Shown here one piece after another: positions 52,570 to 60,177 of a DNA stretch of 64,000 nucleotides. This stretch comes from Legionella sp. (GTDB taxonomy: Bacteria; Pseudomonadota; Gammaproteobacteria; Legionellales; Legionellaceae): NCBI GenBank assembly GCA_031291095.1, contig JARLJR010000091.1, forward strand, positions 1-64,000, read 5' to 3'. How positions within the stretch are numbered: the first letter of the stretch is position 1; each line of letters begins with the position of its first letter. The notes beneath the pieces were generated by a model. That model worked only from the letters and a program-made list of their open reading frames with translations, had not been told where the DNA came from and searched no databases. A program made the translations under genes and the position numbers.

Positions 52570-54693
52570 ATGTCTTTTGAAAAATTTGAGCAAGAACCAA
52601 GTTTCGAAACTAAAGAAGCAATGGTAAGAATTGCTAATTCAATAACCTCCCAAAGAGATAGTGTTGGAATTGACCCATGGGGAATGCGGCAATTCAAACC
52701 TGCTACTACCTCAATTGAAGATTTAAAAAAAACAATATGTACTGGAAAAGCTGTTGTAGATGATAATAAAACAATACCGAAAAGAGTTCATTTCATTTGG
52801 CTTGGAAGTTATTTCACCAACCCTTTATATCGTAAAGTAGTGGCAGAATGGGCCTCTAATAACCCTGATTATCAAATTTATCTATGGCACCATGCTGTAA
52901 CTAAAGATCCGATGATTAGCGAAGAGGTAGCCAGGTGGGCAAATGAAAATAATATTAACTTAATGGACATAGAACAAACGCTCATCGGCTCTATGCAAAC
53001 GATTCAAACAAAAAAAGGAACGGTGAGGCTAGACGATTTATATGCAAATGAAATAATTCGAAGGCAATTTGCTGGGGCTTCTGATGTATTGCGTTTAGTT
53101 ATTCTTCACTTTTTTGGGGGGATATATTGCGATATAGATATCCGTAATATTCGGCCAATGGGGATAGTAAACGCTGAATTTGGAATTCTACTTAACTGCG
53201 GAGGGAATGATTATTTTATTCCAAAAAGCCCTGGAAAAAATGATTTTTATAATCCTCAGCAATTCAAAGCAGAATATAACGTTGGTGTTAATAATGATAT
53301 CATTGCAAGTGTAGAAGGACACCACCATTTGCATGCTCTGATGGTTGAGATGTGTCAAAGATACTTAACAACGAATGACATGCTATTTAATGATAGAATC
53401 GATGCTCCTGACCATAATGGATTTAATAAAAAAACTTATCACTATAAACAAGACGCTCAAAAAATTCCTAGTCGAGTACTAAATACAGCACGAGTTATTT
53501 TTCTAGGCCCCGCTGTCATTGATAAGTTCCTACGTATAAATAAAATTATTGCGGACTATTTCTTTTCCAACCAGGTATTAAAAAAGGAATATGTAGTACC
53601 TTACCAATATTTTGCTATGTTCAATTGTTTTTCTTGGGGATTTAAAGAAATATCCTTCCCTGAAAACACCCCTAATGAGCTCCTTATTAAATGGATATTA
53701 ACTATCATCTTAAATGATTTGTCGCACGAACCAAGAGTGCTCTATCTTGATGCTTTTGCAGAAACATTGAATCAGAATAATCTAATAGATAGTATTGTTA
53801 CTATCTTATTTAGTCATTTCCCCGAAGAGGTAGCGCAACTTGAAACAGTGCACTTAACCAATCTTTGGATGACTGATTTTTCGCTCAATTTTCTTTTAAA
53901 TACCAAGACGTTAAAGACGAATTATGAGCTACAAGATAATTTAGGAGAAATTGATCCTTCACCTGAAGAAATTCAAAAATTCATTTTCTTACATAATAGA
54001 ATCCCTATTTTTGCAATGAAAATATTAAAGACTTTTTTAGCTTCCTGGGCTCCTAGAAATTTCCCCCGTCTGCAGGAGGCTGAACTAGAAAAAATTGTAG
54101 ATTTAATGCGGCAATATTTAGCTCCAGAAGATGTAGCATCCCTTCTTAGTAGCGCATATCAAGATAGCTTGGGGACTCATGTAATTCCCTTTGAATATGC
54201 GAAGTGGCTTTGTGCGATACACCCCCTTTCAGATATGGATAAATATCTTGCCCTAAGAAGACTATATACAACAATCTCTGCATGGGCTCTTTTACCTCTC
54301 GAAAGTGCAAATTTGCGTATATCTGAACTTTTTCAAAAAAGTGCCTATTCATCGCCTGATTTTCAGAGCAGGTTGCTAGTTCCTCGTACGATGGACAACT
54401 ATTGCGATTATTTAATCAATGAAATTGATAATACACATTTTACAGAGAATTCGAATTCGCAATTTATCGCGCGAATTGCAGAACGTTGGCAAATAACCAA
54501 TCTACGACCATTGAATGAAAAATTATTAGAACTCTTACTGAAAAAACCCTTTTTAACGAGTTTACCTGAATCAGGCCAAGGTCTTTTTAAGACGCCTGGA
54601 GTTGACTTGATGGAGTTGGCAATTAAACAAGAGGCCACACCATTGATAGAATACCTTAAAAGTAAAAACCAACCCATACAACCGCCAACTTAA
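52570..54693 (+). CDS. DXD-type glycosyltransferase, toxin/effector candidate
   Basis: 707 residues from ATG 52570. Residues about 60-230 form a GT-A sugar-transfer domain of the Gly_transf_sug/large-clostridial-toxin kind: IPKRVHFIWLGS, NPDYQIYLWH, the GASDVLRLVILHFFGGIYCDIDI region (split) with the metal/UDP-sugar-binding D188-I-D190. The remaining 450 residues are helical and unrecognised, ending LIEYLKSKNQPIQPPT. No signal peptide. Proteins of this layout in Legionella (for example SetA) and clostridia glycosylate host proteins; transfer to a host here is inferred. It is very A+T-rich with its own promoter. Confidence 0.75.
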   Translation: MSFEKFEQEPSFETKEAMVRIANSITSQRDSVGIDPWGMRQFKPATTSIEDLKKTICTGKAVVDDNKTIPKRVHFIWLGSYFTNPLYRKVVAEWASNNPDYQIYLWHHAVTKDPMISEEVARWANENNINLMDIEQTLIGSMQTIQTKKGTVRLDDLYANEIIRRQFAGASDVLRLVILHFFGGIYCDIDIRNIRPMGIVNAEFGILLNCGGNDYFIPKSPGKNDFYNPQQFKAEYNVGVNNDIIASVEGHHHLHALMVEMCQRYLTTNDMLFNDRIDAPDHNGFNKKTYHYKQDAQKIPSRVLNTARVIFLGPAVIDKFLRINKIIADYFFSNQVLKKEYVVPYQYFAMFNCFSWGFKEISFPENTPNELLIKWILTIILNDLSHEPRVLYLDAFAETLNQNNLIDSIVTILFSHFPEEVAQLETVHLTNLWMTDFSLNFLLNTKTLKTNYELQDNLGEIDPSPEEIQKFIFLHNRIPIFAMKILKTFLASWAPRNFPRLQEAELEKIVDLMRQYLAPEDVASLLSSAYQDSLGTHVIPFEYAKWLCAIHPLSDMDKYLALRRLYTTISAWALLPLESANLRISELFQKSAYSSPDFQSRLLVPRTMDNYCDYLINEIDNTHFTENSNSQFIARIAERWQITNLRPLNEKLLELLLKKPFLTSLPESGQGLFKTPGVDLMELAIKQEATPLIEYLKSKNQPIQPPT

Positions 54694-54854
54694 CATGCGA
54701 ATCTTTAGGGCCCTGGATCTTAATTTTAACTTCACTCAATAAAAACCTTTATATTCAAAATACAAGGCCTGTTTTCATCTATTCGGAAGTTAATACCAAC
54801 AGCAAAATTACACCATATGCGTTACACTTAACGATTTTTTGTAGCGAATTAAAT

Positions 54855-55766
54855 ATGTACCAAAATAAATGCACACCTCACCCCCAAAAGGAAACCTATA
54901 GCTATCAAAGTGCACAAGCAAAAATAGCTATGTTGCAAAATCAAGGGTACCAATTTGTTGGCAATTTACCGGAACAAGGGGAGCCTTGGGGAACGCTGAA
55001 AAGTGCTTTGTTCTTGTTTATAAAAGACTCTCAATATTACCAATACCAAGGAAAATCACTATTATCAGATAGCCCATCCAACATTTGTTTTGGGGCGGCT
55101 CAGATACCTGCGGCTAAGGGCTTTAGCAAAATAATGACCGATGATTACATTTATATTATTTGTCCCCATAACGCGTTAAATAATGACCGGAACTCCCAAA
55201 AATTCACTTTATTACTGAGAAAAAATGCCTCGCTATCTGGACATGACTTTTTAATCTCTCCTTATAAACCATACGCTCAAGAAGATAAAATTGTTGGTGG
55301 TGAACTTTATTATCGCAATGGAGAGTTACTATTAATTAATCGAAAATCAGGGAGTTTTCCTACGAGTGAAGAAAAAGCCCTAACCTCAATTAGTGCAATT
55401 TTTGGGCCAAGAGGACAGGCGGCCTATTATTCGTCAGTAGAGGTAGAAGAAACTCAAGAAGAATTAAGAAAAAGAAGTAGAGCAAACATACCTGTAGCTG
55501 CTCCCGCCCCAGAACGACCTTCTTATTACCAAAACCAAGAAAAGCCCCCTCTTGCTCGCCGAGCATGGGAAGAGGATACACACAAGCCTACTTTACCCAG
55601 ATTAAAACCCTCGATCCCAATACCCCCCCTTAGCGCGGAGGCACCTGCCCCCTCGCCAATATTATTAGAACGCAATAATATCGCTCAGCATCGTTTTTTT
55701 AACACAAAACCACCCGCCGCCACCGATTGTCTCACTCGGTGCACTACGTCTTGTGCGATACTTTAG
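54855..55766 (+). CDS. Orphan protein ending in a CaaX box, effector candidate
   Basis: 303 residues, soluble, no signal peptide. The first 200 residues are a compact, unrecognised domain (QSAQAKIAMLQNQGYQFVGNLPEQGEPWG near the start). Residues about 215-285 are Pro-rich and basic. The chain ends CLTRCTTSCAIL: the last four residues, Cys-Ala-Ile-Leu, fit the eukaryotic CaaX rule, with Leu favouring geranylgeranylation, and two more Cys upstream could be lipidated. Bacteria do not prenylate proteins this way, so the motif points to action in a eukaryotic host, as known for Legionella AnkB and others. It follows the glycosyltransferase gene on the same strand by 161 bp. Confidence 0.7.
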   Translation: MYQNKCTPHPQKETYSYQSAQAKIAMLQNQGYQFVGNLPEQGEPWGTLKSALFLFIKDSQYYQYQGKSLLSDSPSNICFGAAQIPAAKGFSKIMTDDYIYIICPHNALNNDRNSQKFTLLLRKNASLSGHDFLISPYKPYAQEDKIVGGELYYRNGELLLINRKSGSFPTSEEKALTSISAIFGPRGQAAYYSSVEVEETQEELRKRSRANIPVAAPAPERPSYYQNQEKPPLARRAWEEDTHKPTLPRLKPSIPIPPLSAEAPAPSPILLERNNIAQHRFFNTKPPAATDCLTRCTTSCAIL

Positions 55767-55943
55767 CAATGTGTTACCGCAAATCGATATCTATAAATAG
55801 CTTCGGAACAGGCTTTGAATTTTGAGTTGCAGCTAAAGTTCAAGGCCTTCCCAAATGTTTTTTTTTAAAATAAATCATTTGATTAATCCCTACTCAAACA
55901 TTTATTATTAATGCTTTCAATTAATTAGGTGCCAATAAAACTT

Positions 55944-56390
55944 ATGCTTCATATTGTTCTTTACCAACCCGAAATCCCTCCGAATACAGGGAATATTATT
56001 CGCTTATGCGCCAATACTGGAGCAAAATTGCATTTAATTCACCCTCTCGGTTTCTCATTAGAGGAAAAAGCCTTAAGGCGCGCAGGGTTGGACTATCATG
56101 AATGGGCCTCGATTACTCAATATGAACACTGGGAAGCGTTTATTCAGCAACATCCAAACAAAACTATTTATCCCCTTAGTACTCGTGCAAATACATGCTA
56201 TACCACCGTTCAATATACTCCAGAAGACATGCTTTTATTTGGACCTGAAACCCGTGGCTTGCCTTTGGAACTATTGGAGCAATATAAATCGCTTTACATT
56301 CCCATGCGAGAAAATAATCGCAGTTTGAATCTTTCAAATGCAGCGGCTATTGTTTTATATGAGGCGTGGAGGCAATTAGATTTTATGTAA
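55944..56390 (+). CDS. trmL: tRNA (cytidine/uridine-34-2'-O)-methyltransferase TrmL
   Basis: 148 residues from ATG 55944, chosen because MLHIVLYQPEIPPNTGNIIR is the family start; an in-frame GTG lies 15 bases upstream. SPOUT trefoil-knot enzyme that methylates the wobble ribose of tRNA-Leu. Seen: GNIIRLCANTGAKLHLI, LRRAGLDYHEW, LLFGPETRGLP, and the AdoMet knot IPMRENNRSLNLSNAAAIVLYEA (split). A housekeeping gene within otherwise accessory surroundings. Confidence 0.94.
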   Translation: MLHIVLYQPEIPPNTGNIIRLCANTGAKLHLIHPLGFSLEEKALRRAGLDYHEWASITQYEHWEAFIQQHPNKTIYPLSTRANTCYTTVQYTPEDMLLFGPETRGLPLELLEQYKSLYIPMRENNRSLNLSNAAAIVLYEAWRQLDFM

Positions 56391-56493
56391 GTACTCTACC
56401 TAAATTATTTGCCGGGCTTAACTGCCCAGCCGGCATTCCAGTCATTAAAAAATGATTTCATGTGTTAATCAAATAACACAAATTAGAATCTGC

Positions 56494-56521
56494 TTGATTA
56501 ATTTTAAAACACATGTATAAT
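56494..56521 (+). promoter_or_regulatory. Sigma-70-type promoter of the membrane protein gene
   Basis: TTGATT (56494-56499), 16-base spacer, TATAAT (56516-56521). The start of the transcript near 56528 leaves a 22-base leader to GTG 56550. Confidence 0.6.
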
Positions 56522-56549
56522 ACAGTTTTTCCTTTTGGAACGATTTATA

Positions 56550-57482
56550 GTGCTTAATAATACCTCGAATGAAAAAAGTTTCACTAAAAAATCATTTATT
56601 ACCGTTTTTACCGAAACGTATCCTTTATATAATGAATCAGGCTCTAAACCATTAACTGAAGAAGATTATGAATATGTTTCCCAACCATTGGTTGCGGTGA
56701 CTTCTTTTTTTAATTTACCCAATCATAAACGACTTTCAAAAGAACTCTCTTTCTTCGATGTGTTAAAAAATGTAATCCATTGGGATGTTGAGAATGAAAA
56801 AAATAAAAAAATGGGGTGGACAACAATCCCACTCGCAATACCGCGAACCATGTTTCATCTTGCTGTAGCACTATTGGTTTTACCCAGCAGTACAGCCAAG
56901 CTCATTACCGAACTGCTTCCGGGACTTGCCGAAGAGTACTGTTATATCGGAAAAACCCAAACTAAATCGAATTATTTTCTACAATCCGCTTACAAAATTG
57001 GGCACTTCATCTCTAGTGGCGTGCATTTTGTTGGCCAATTAATCACCCCATCGATTAAAGGCTTTTTCCCAAGCCTTCGAGGAGAAAGCGGTATTGGCAA
57101 ATTATTAAAATCTGCTTTTGTCTATTACGGCCTGCTTGCATTGTTAGGGACTGCTTCGCTTATTGCCTTAACAGTTATTGCTTTCAAACTGCCAACCCTT
57201 GCCTTTGTAGGCATTTTAATTGCCGAAGCAGGTTTGATTGCCTATGCAGGTCATAACATTTATAAAGGATGCTTTACAGCACCAAACCCACTGCAGCCCA
57301 TCGAACACCCACAAGACGAAGCAAAAATAGTAGACAGTCTTGCCATTATGAGCACAATGATGCCCGCTAAACCCAAGGTAGAACAATCCTATTTCAACTC
57401 GCTCTATAATTCTTTGTTTGCATGTACTGAAAATGAAAAGAATCAAGAAGGTCAGTCTATTATAGAATACCGACCAATGTAA
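56550..57482 (+). CDS. Orphan membrane protein
   Basis: 310 residues from GTG 56550 (TTTTGGA about 10 bases upstream); a TTG at 56535 is the alternative. The N-terminal 100 residues are polar. Hydrophobic segments are at about 105-130 (IPRTMFHLAVALLVLPSSTAKLI) and a hairpin of two helices at about 205-255 (FVYYGLLALLGTASLIALTVIAF; LAFVGILIAEAGLIAYAG). The C terminus is polar (NQEGQSIIEYRPM). No family was recognised. Polar ends around a few helices suit an integral protein that could also be secreted to host membranes; that is speculation. Confidence 0.58.
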   Translation: MLNNTSNEKSFTKKSFITVFTETYPLYNESGSKPLTEEDYEYVSQPLVAVTSFFNLPNHKRLSKELSFFDVLKNVIHWDVENEKNKKMGWTTIPLAIPRTMFHLAVALLVLPSSTAKLITELLPGLAEEYCYIGKTQTKSNYFLQSAYKIGHFISSGVHFVGQLITPSIKGFFPSLRGESGIGKLLKSAFVYYGLLALLGTASLIALTVIAFKLPTLAFVGILIAEAGLIAYAGHNIYKGCFTAPNPLQPIEHPQDEAKIVDSLAIMSTMMPAKPKVEQSYFNSLYNSLFACTENEKNQEGQSIIEYRPM

Positions 57483-57798
57483 AAATTAAGATTTTTTTCA
57501 GTACTTGAGAAATATCTTACAAAAATATAAGCATATTTTATGATGCATTTTTACTCTGCGTGTTCTAAACTTAAAGAGTGAGAAGAGACAACGGATGTCG
57601 GCACAGGGAGTATCAACGCCTCAGGGATGCGAGGTGGCGCCACAAGGATGTGGCATATCTTTCCCCCCAATTTATCAGAAAAAATAACCCTTCATTTATC
57701 AGCTTGACAAAATCCAAAGTGAGAACCAAAGTTAAGATGTCTTGTCATGTGATGTTTTTGACCTATTGGGAATTTACAGTTTAATAAGGATATTTGTC
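57483..57798. other. 316-bp gap with structured G+C-rich block
   Basis: No credible protein gene; an overlapping 68-codon frame at 57578 begins with GTG and lacks a ribosome site. The block 57577-57650 is far richer in G+C than its surroundings, contains GGATG four times and the perfect palindrome GTGGCGCCAC at 57634-57643. A consensus -35 (TTGACA, 57704-57709) lacks a matching -10. The block may be a repeat remnant or a small RNA. Confidence 0.4.
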
Positions 57799-58326
57799 AT
57801 GAAAAAAAATCTAATCTGTATCCTATTAGTGCTAATTAGTTGCCATGTAAGCGCGAAAAACTCAAATTTTACTGTATGTAAAAGTAAATTTGCTTTATGT
57901 ACTACTGCATTGTGTGATCCAATACCAGGAAAAAAAGGTAGGGTTTCTTGTCATTGTAGCGTTCAAAAAGGGTATTCAGCGGGGACAGAATCCTGTTCAA
58001 GCCTAGAAAAAAGTACTACAGGCTCGGTGATTAAATCACGTTATTATCCTATTAAATCCTATGCGATTTGTAAAAATGATCGCCCTTGGGCTTGGTGCTT
58101 AGATAGCTCTTGTAAGATTGATAAAAAAGATCCAAACAAAGCTGCTTGTCTTTGCTCAGTTGTCAAAAATAAAGGAGATTATGTCATTGTGACCGATACA
58201 TATAATGACAAAACCTGCACCACTGGAATCTATTCATCGGCAACCACTAAAGGAGTAAAAGAGGTTCGTGATTTCTTAAAAACCAATAAAGATCTGCAAC
58301 CTTTTGATATTAAAATAGTAAATTAA
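57799..58326 (+). CDS. Exported protein with two six-cysteine modules
   Basis: 175 residues from ATG 57799 (AAGGA 8 bases upstream); the signal peptide ends SCHVSA. The mature chain holds two copies of the module C-x(6-8)-C-x4-C-x11-C-x-C-S-V...C, starting VCKSKFALCTTALC and ICKNDRPWAWCLDSSC. The fixed spacings and the repeated CxCSV show a tandem duplication. Each module could form three disulfides. Probably an extracytoplasmic or secreted small protein; no family was recognised. Confidence 0.68.
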   Translation: MKKNLICILLVLISCHVSAKNSNFTVCKSKFALCTTALCDPIPGKKGRVSCHCSVQKGYSAGTESCSSLEKSTTGSVIKSRYYPIKSYAICKNDRPWAWCLDSSCKIDKKDPNKAACLCSVVKNKGDYVIVTDTYNDKTCTTGIYSSATTKGVKEVRDFLKTNKDLQPFDIKIVN

Positions 58327-58333
58327 TGTGTAT

Positions 58334-58546
58334 ATGAGGTATATGCATTTTCGCTGCATTAAACAAACCGGTTCTATTTTATATAACAATGGACCTATCG
58401 TAATTGTTTGCGTTCTACTTATGGGAATAATCCTAACGATTAGTGCCATACCATTAGGCATCGGACTTTTTTGGGCTCTACCTATGGCAATGGTAATGAT
58501 GGGAATTTTATTTAGAAATGCCACAGGGCTAGAAAAACAGAACTAA
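58334..58546 (+). CDS. Small two-helix membrane protein
   Basis: 70 residues from ATG 58334 (GTG 58328 or ATG 58343 are alternatives). Hydrophobic segments are IVIVCVLLMGIILTISAIPLG and GLFWALPMAMVMMGILF, with a short polar C terminus. It starts within 8 bases of the preceding stop, so the two are probably on one transcript. Unrecognised. Confidence 0.5.
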   Translation: MRYMHFRCIKQTGSILYNNGPIVIVCVLLMGIILTISAIPLGIGLFWALPMAMVMMGILFRNATGLEKQN

Positions 58547-58609
58547 CTCATTGAGTTCAAATTTAATCACCTTTATATGAATATTCCATAAATACAAAAT
58601 GAATTAATA

Positions 58610-58637
58610 TTGATCAGAAATGGAATTTTGTTATACT
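58610..58637 (+). promoter_or_regulatory. Sigma-70-type promoter of the duplicated membrane protein gene
   Basis: TTGATC (58610-58615), 16-base spacer, TATACT (58632-58637). An AGAGGA site lies just before the ATG at 58671. Confidence 0.6.
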
Positions 58638-58670
58638 CCTGACTCCTAAAATATCCACATCAGAGGACTT

Positions 58671-59498
58671 ATGAACTACCATGATGAATTTACTGAATTA
58701 ACTAAGAATGGATTGCTACCTGACAGTAATTACCTTTCTCCTCAACGATTTACCAATCATTTTGCTGATAGTGTGGAGTTTTGGTCTCACATTGGTATCT
58801 CATGTGGATTACCTCTTGTAAATAGTTTAGCAACTTGTTATTACGCTGCTCGTGCGGTATGGGCTGTAATGCGTGCAGTAGGTAACTTATTAATATTAAA
58901 ACCTCGTTATATGGCAGAGGCACTCGATGATGTTGGTAGTAATATTACTCTAGGTATTTGTGTTGCAGTGATGGCACCAATTCATGCGCTAACCAATGCA
59001 GTCGAACTACTTACTCGACTCATTGCCTCATGGTTTGTTGGTGAAGAACCGCGTGAGAATTTAAGCCAACGGGGATTTATCGGCAAGTTTTCTAAAGAAA
59101 TTGATAAGCACCCAACTACACTTCCCTCAGCGGCTTATTTCAAGAGCACACGATTTTTCGCTCCCTATAACGACGCAGTGAACCTTATAGGTCAATTTTT
59201 TTCTCCTGTAGTAATTACAGTCGAAAGCGGCTTTGATTCATTAGTTCATGCAGCTAAGGCAGTTACCGCAGCAATTGATTTAATTACCAATATAGTTATA
59301 TGCAAACCAAGACATGCTCTGGAAGATGTCCGTGATCTAGGCGTGCACTTTAGTTTATCGTTGAGCCTCGCTATTATGACGCCAATCAATGCTATAGCAG
59401 AAGGTTTAGCCTTTATTACTCGGCTATTATCTACTTGGGTTAATGCATGCCGCGCTGATGAGCAAGAGAATGATTACCAACGTATGGCTCTTAATTAG
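58671..59498 (+). CDS. Membrane-associated protein made of two duplicated halves
   Basis: 275 residues. Residues about 25-130 and 160-265 align: NLLILKPRYMAEALDDVGSN with NIVICKPRHALEDVRDLGVH, LGICVAVMAPIHALTNAVEL with LSLSLAIMTPINAIAEGLAF, and LTRLIASWFVGEE with ITRLLSTWVNACR. The shared core is KPR-x3-E-x3-D-x-G then A-x-M-x-P-I-x-A and TRL-x3-W. Each half has two or three moderately hydrophobic helices. No family was recognised; it has its own promoter. Confidence 0.65.
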   Translation: MNYHDEFTELTKNGLLPDSNYLSPQRFTNHFADSVEFWSHIGISCGLPLVNSLATCYYAARAVWAVMRAVGNLLILKPRYMAEALDDVGSNITLGICVAVMAPIHALTNAVELLTRLIASWFVGEEPRENLSQRGFIGKFSKEIDKHPTTLPSAAYFKSTRFFAPYNDAVNLIGQFFSPVVITVESGFDSLVHAAKAVTAAIDLITNIVICKPRHALEDVRDLGVHFSLSLSLAIMTPINAIAEGLAFITRLLSTWVNACRADEQENDYQRMALN

Positions 59499-59513
59499 TC
59501 TGAGCTTATCTTG

Positions 59514-59545
59514 ATGTAGGTTGGGCCGCGGCAGGCCCAGCAAAC
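59514..59545. repeat. GTAGGTTGGGCC half-element
   Basis: GTAGGTTGGGCCGCGGCAGGCCCAGC follows the stop at 59498. It has one arm of the family and a degraded second arm. Confidence 0.5.
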
Positions 59546-59564
59546 GTCTTCGACACCGCATACT

Positions 59565-60122
59565 TTACTCTTTTGGCGGGGTAGGCGATGTTTTAAATGG
59601 ATTCAATGAACTATCTTCTGGACCTGTCATTTCACTCCGATGAGAGGGTTCCATGCCCATACGCTGTGTTCTTTCCGAAATGACCGAATTAAATTGTTGT
59701 AATCCACTGATTAAATCATTTTGCTGTTTACTTCCAAACCCACTTTGTTGAATATCACTTTGGATTTGTGACTTGATATTATTCGCCCTTCCTTCATAAA
59801 GAGTACCAGAGCCAGGGGAAAACATATAATTATCTACGGTTTTAAAATTCACGTTACCTTCTATGCCATAGGATATACCCATGCCACCACAACAAAATTG
59901 TGTGCAATTTTGTGCCTCTTGATCATAAAATTCTTTTTTCTGTTTTTCGAAAAACGATAAAACTGGCGGGAACGCATTTAAAAAAATTTTTCGTTCACTA
60001 TTCGGCGCCTCATCCTTTAAATAAGCATTCTTATACCGGTCAATAAAAGGAGAATTATGCGTCCCAGGAACTAAGTTTTGAAAAAAAATTAACTGCTGAT
60101 TATCCAATTTATTTTGGCTCAT
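59565..60122 (-). CDS. Orphan soluble protein, unknown
   Basis: 185 residues from ATG 60120-60122 (AGGA 6 bases upstream); a TTG at 60140 is an alternative. A compact N-terminal half ends in NCTQFCCGGMGISYG, a Cys cluster followed by Gly. The C-terminal third is Gln/Ser-rich and ends in a polar, Pro-rich tail (NPFKTSPTPPKE). No signal peptide. Unrecognised; the polar tail is compatible with a type IV-secreted substrate but not evidence of it. Confidence 0.55.
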   Translation of the reverse strand: MSQNKLDNQQLIFFQNLVPGTHNSPFIDRYKNAYLKDEAPNSERKIFLNAFPPVLSFFEKQKKEFYDQEAQNCTQFCCGGMGISYGIEGNVNFKTVDNYMFSPGSGTLYEGRANNIKSQIQSDIQQSGFGSKQQNDLISGLQQFNSVISERTQRMGMEPSHRSEMTGPEDSSLNPFKTSPTPPKE

Positions 60123-60177
60123 TTCTTTTCCTGCTTGCAATCAATTACTAATGAGTATAGATCAAAACATGAATTAT

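Noticed and set aside
52430-52627. 65-codon plus-strand frame before the glycosyltransferase
   Set aside because: It runs across the -35/-10 boxes at 52512-52539 and into the real gene in another frame.
57578-57784. 68-codon basic ORF
   Set aside because: Starts with GTG, lacks a ribosome site and has no plausible protein features; the GC-rich block more likely is non-coding.
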